Shown one piece after another: positions 62,915 to 64,000 of a DNA stretch of 64,000 nt. Position 1 is the first letter of the stretch, and each line of letters begins with the position of its first letter. The translations under genes were made by a program, and so were the position numbers. Below the pieces are notes generated by a model. It ran no database searches, was not told the DNA's origin, and was given only the letters and a program-made list of their open reading frames with translations. Source of the stretch: a virus; the IMG/VR virus record IMGVR_UViG_3300019487_000019, positions 1 to 64,000 of that record. One strand, given 5' to 3'.

Positions 62915-64000
62915 CTACTCGGTGACTTTGTCAAGCTCTTTATACTTGATTTTATGGAGCTTGTGTGGATATTTGGCTTCGTTGTAATACTTTATACGTT
63001 CTCTAACATGTTTTCGTCCCCAATGAAAATCGCAGCCGATATCAGTAATGTGAACCTTATCTTTGTCATTAGACCTGCGGAGCCCTCGGCCGATGGCTTG
63101 AATAACCCGAATAAATGATTTCCCCAAGTCAACCATCATTAGGTTGAAAATTCGGTGAATGTTTAGACCTGTTCCTGCAACGTGCACGGTTGCAATTACA
63201 ACAAGGTCGTCATGTGTCGCAAACAGATCGTAGATTTTCTTTCGATCAGCAGGATTGCGAATATCACGACCATTAACAAAATGTGATCCTTTTACTTTCG
63301 CCGCGAGTTTTCGTCCAAACGGAATACTATCAACATAACATAGAACGTTGCCCTTCTTTGCGTCGCGCTTTGCCTCAATATAACTTGCAATCCACTCGAT
63401 GCGTTCTCGGTCATGTTGCAAATATGATTTCTCGGCATTAAAGTCTGGGAAATATTCGTCCTTGAAATCTTCATAAGATGGTCTCGCTCCAGGAATATTG
63501 ATTGCTTCCATCCCACGAATAAAGTCATCATATTCTTGGTGTAGATTTTCCTGAAGTTGGAGTACATCAATGTGAAGATTGGCAAGAATGCCAGCATCAA
63601 TTAGATTCTTTGCATCCACTTGATATCGAACAAGGCCAACAGCAACATGAACTGCCCAAGCATCGCTTTTATCTTTTGGCAACGTTCCCGTCACGCCAAA
63701 TCTATACGGCATTTTCCCTGCATGATCCGTCACAATTTTTGATAGAACGTTTCCTTTGAGGCCATGACACTCATCAACAATTACCAAATCGAACATAGCA
63801 ACAATCTTTGGATTATTCTTCAGTGCCTGCCACGTCGAAACAACGTGTTGGTGTGTAGGAGTCTTTACTAAACCACTGTATTCGCCCGTATCGAGCTTGT
63901 AGTGAATGTATGTTTGCTTCGTTTGGCTGATAAGATCGCGGTTTGGTACAATCGTAAGCGTCTTAATTCCATGCTGCCCATACTGATGAGCGATCGCAGC
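62915..64000 (-). CDS. uvsW: UvsW-type DNA helicase, partial
   Basis: 362 residues, open at the right edge. Superfamily 2 motifs: TLTIVPNRDLISQTKQTYI (Ia), DLVIVDECHG (II, DECH box), RFGVTGTLPKD (III), VIATVHVAGTGLNIH (V), VIQAIGRGLRRS (VI). T4 UvsW unwinds branched and R-loop DNA and shifts replication from origins to recombination. The N-terminus and motif I lie outside the window. Confidence 0.9.
   Translation of the reverse strand, partial: AAIAHQYGQHGIKTLTIVPNRDLISQTKQTYIHYKLDTGEYSGLVKTPTHQHVVSTWQALKNNPKIVAMFDLVIVDECHGLKGNVLSKIVTDHAGKMPYRFGVTGTLPKDKSDAWAVHVAVGLVRYQVDAKNLIDAGILANLHIDVLQLQENLHQEYDDFIRGMEAINIPGARPSYEDFKDEYFPDFNAEKSYLQHDRERIEWIASYIEAKRDAKKGNVLCYVDSIPFGRKLAAKVKGSHFVNGRDIRNPADRKKIYDLFATHDDLVVIATVHVAGTGLNIHRIFNLMMVDLGKSFIRVIQAIGRGLRRSNDKDKVHITDIGCDFHWGRKHVRERIKYYNEAKYPHKLHKIKYKELDKVTE

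Noticed and set aside
1-64000. CRISPR array
   Set aside because: No run of direct repeats with regular unique spacers; repeats seen are within fibre genes or the 7.1-kb spacer.

Overview
The window is a section of a large tailed-phage genome, most likely a T4-related myovirus of the 'far-T4' type seen mainly in environmental sequence. The evidence is a T4-type clamp loader pair (gp44-like at 58.5-59.4 kb, gp62-like at 56.0-56.4 kb), a UvsW-type helicase at the right edge, T4 late-promoter boxes (TATAAATA and close variants) before structural genes, modular tail fibres of 0.4-1.2 kb codons, two tRNA genes, and many small overlapping genes. The bL33 and ErpA homologues look beta/gamma-proteobacterial, which suggests such a host. 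Calls rest on reading motifs by eye; no database search was possible.

Layout. (1) 1-7.05 kb, + strand: a GC-rich block of about 23 very small genes joined by ATGA-type overlaps, read from sigma70-like promoters with 17-bp spacers, several of which put the start site at or next to the ATG. It includes an L7/L12-like protein, an HEXXH protein and a tyrosine-phosphatase-like protein. (2) 7.05-7.4 kb: an AT-rich spacer with an imperfect tandem repeat; base composition drops beyond it. (3) 7.4-25.0 kb, + strand: accessory and metabolic genes: an entericidin-like lipoprotein, a tandem triplet of small paralogues, an exported ankyrin protein, late genes, a ribosomal protein bL33, an ErpA/IscA-type Fe-S carrier, a QueD-like protein, a macro domain, tRNA-Ala and a tRNA-Pro with a 28-nt hairpin insert in its anticodon loop, a nucleotidyltransferase, DUF3310, FolE2 and uracil-DNA glycosylase. 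(4) 25.0-29.6 kb, mostly - strand: an INT_rpt-type repeat protein, an Fe/Mn superoxide dismutase, a winged-helix/Pro-Gly protein, an HNH endonuclease and a DnaE-like fragment. (5) 28.9-39.7 kb, - strand: tail fibres with YadA-head repeats and glycine-rich solenoid repeats. (6) 39.8-53.9 kb, - strand: the standout region, a tightly overlapping operon with EIGHT radical SAM enzymes, a 2OG-Fe(II) oxygenase-like protein, a Cys-rich DUF483-like protein, several unknown partners and a precursor-like protein ending in a repeated Cys-His-Ser-Ser tail. It lies between two tail-fibre genes and has no strong promoter of its own, so it is probably transcribed late with the virion genes. (7) 54.0-64.0 kb, - strand: a tail fibre, then replication and housekeeping genes (clamp loader, MazG fusion, tandem GroES-like protein, DnaE-like fragment, UvsW).

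How the parts may fit together (inference): the radical SAM operon looks like a phage-borne peptide or protein modification system (RiPP-like) acting late in infection, with the Cys-rich tail of the 51.3-51.8 kb protein as the best substrate candidate. The Fe-S carrier and the superoxide dismutase in the same window could help load and protect so many oxygen-sensitive Fe-S enzymes. A second theme is gene control: at least six late promoters sit inside hairpins whose 3' arm holds the ribosome-binding site, so that only transcripts starting at the late promoter would expose it, as known for T4 I-TevI and lysozyme.
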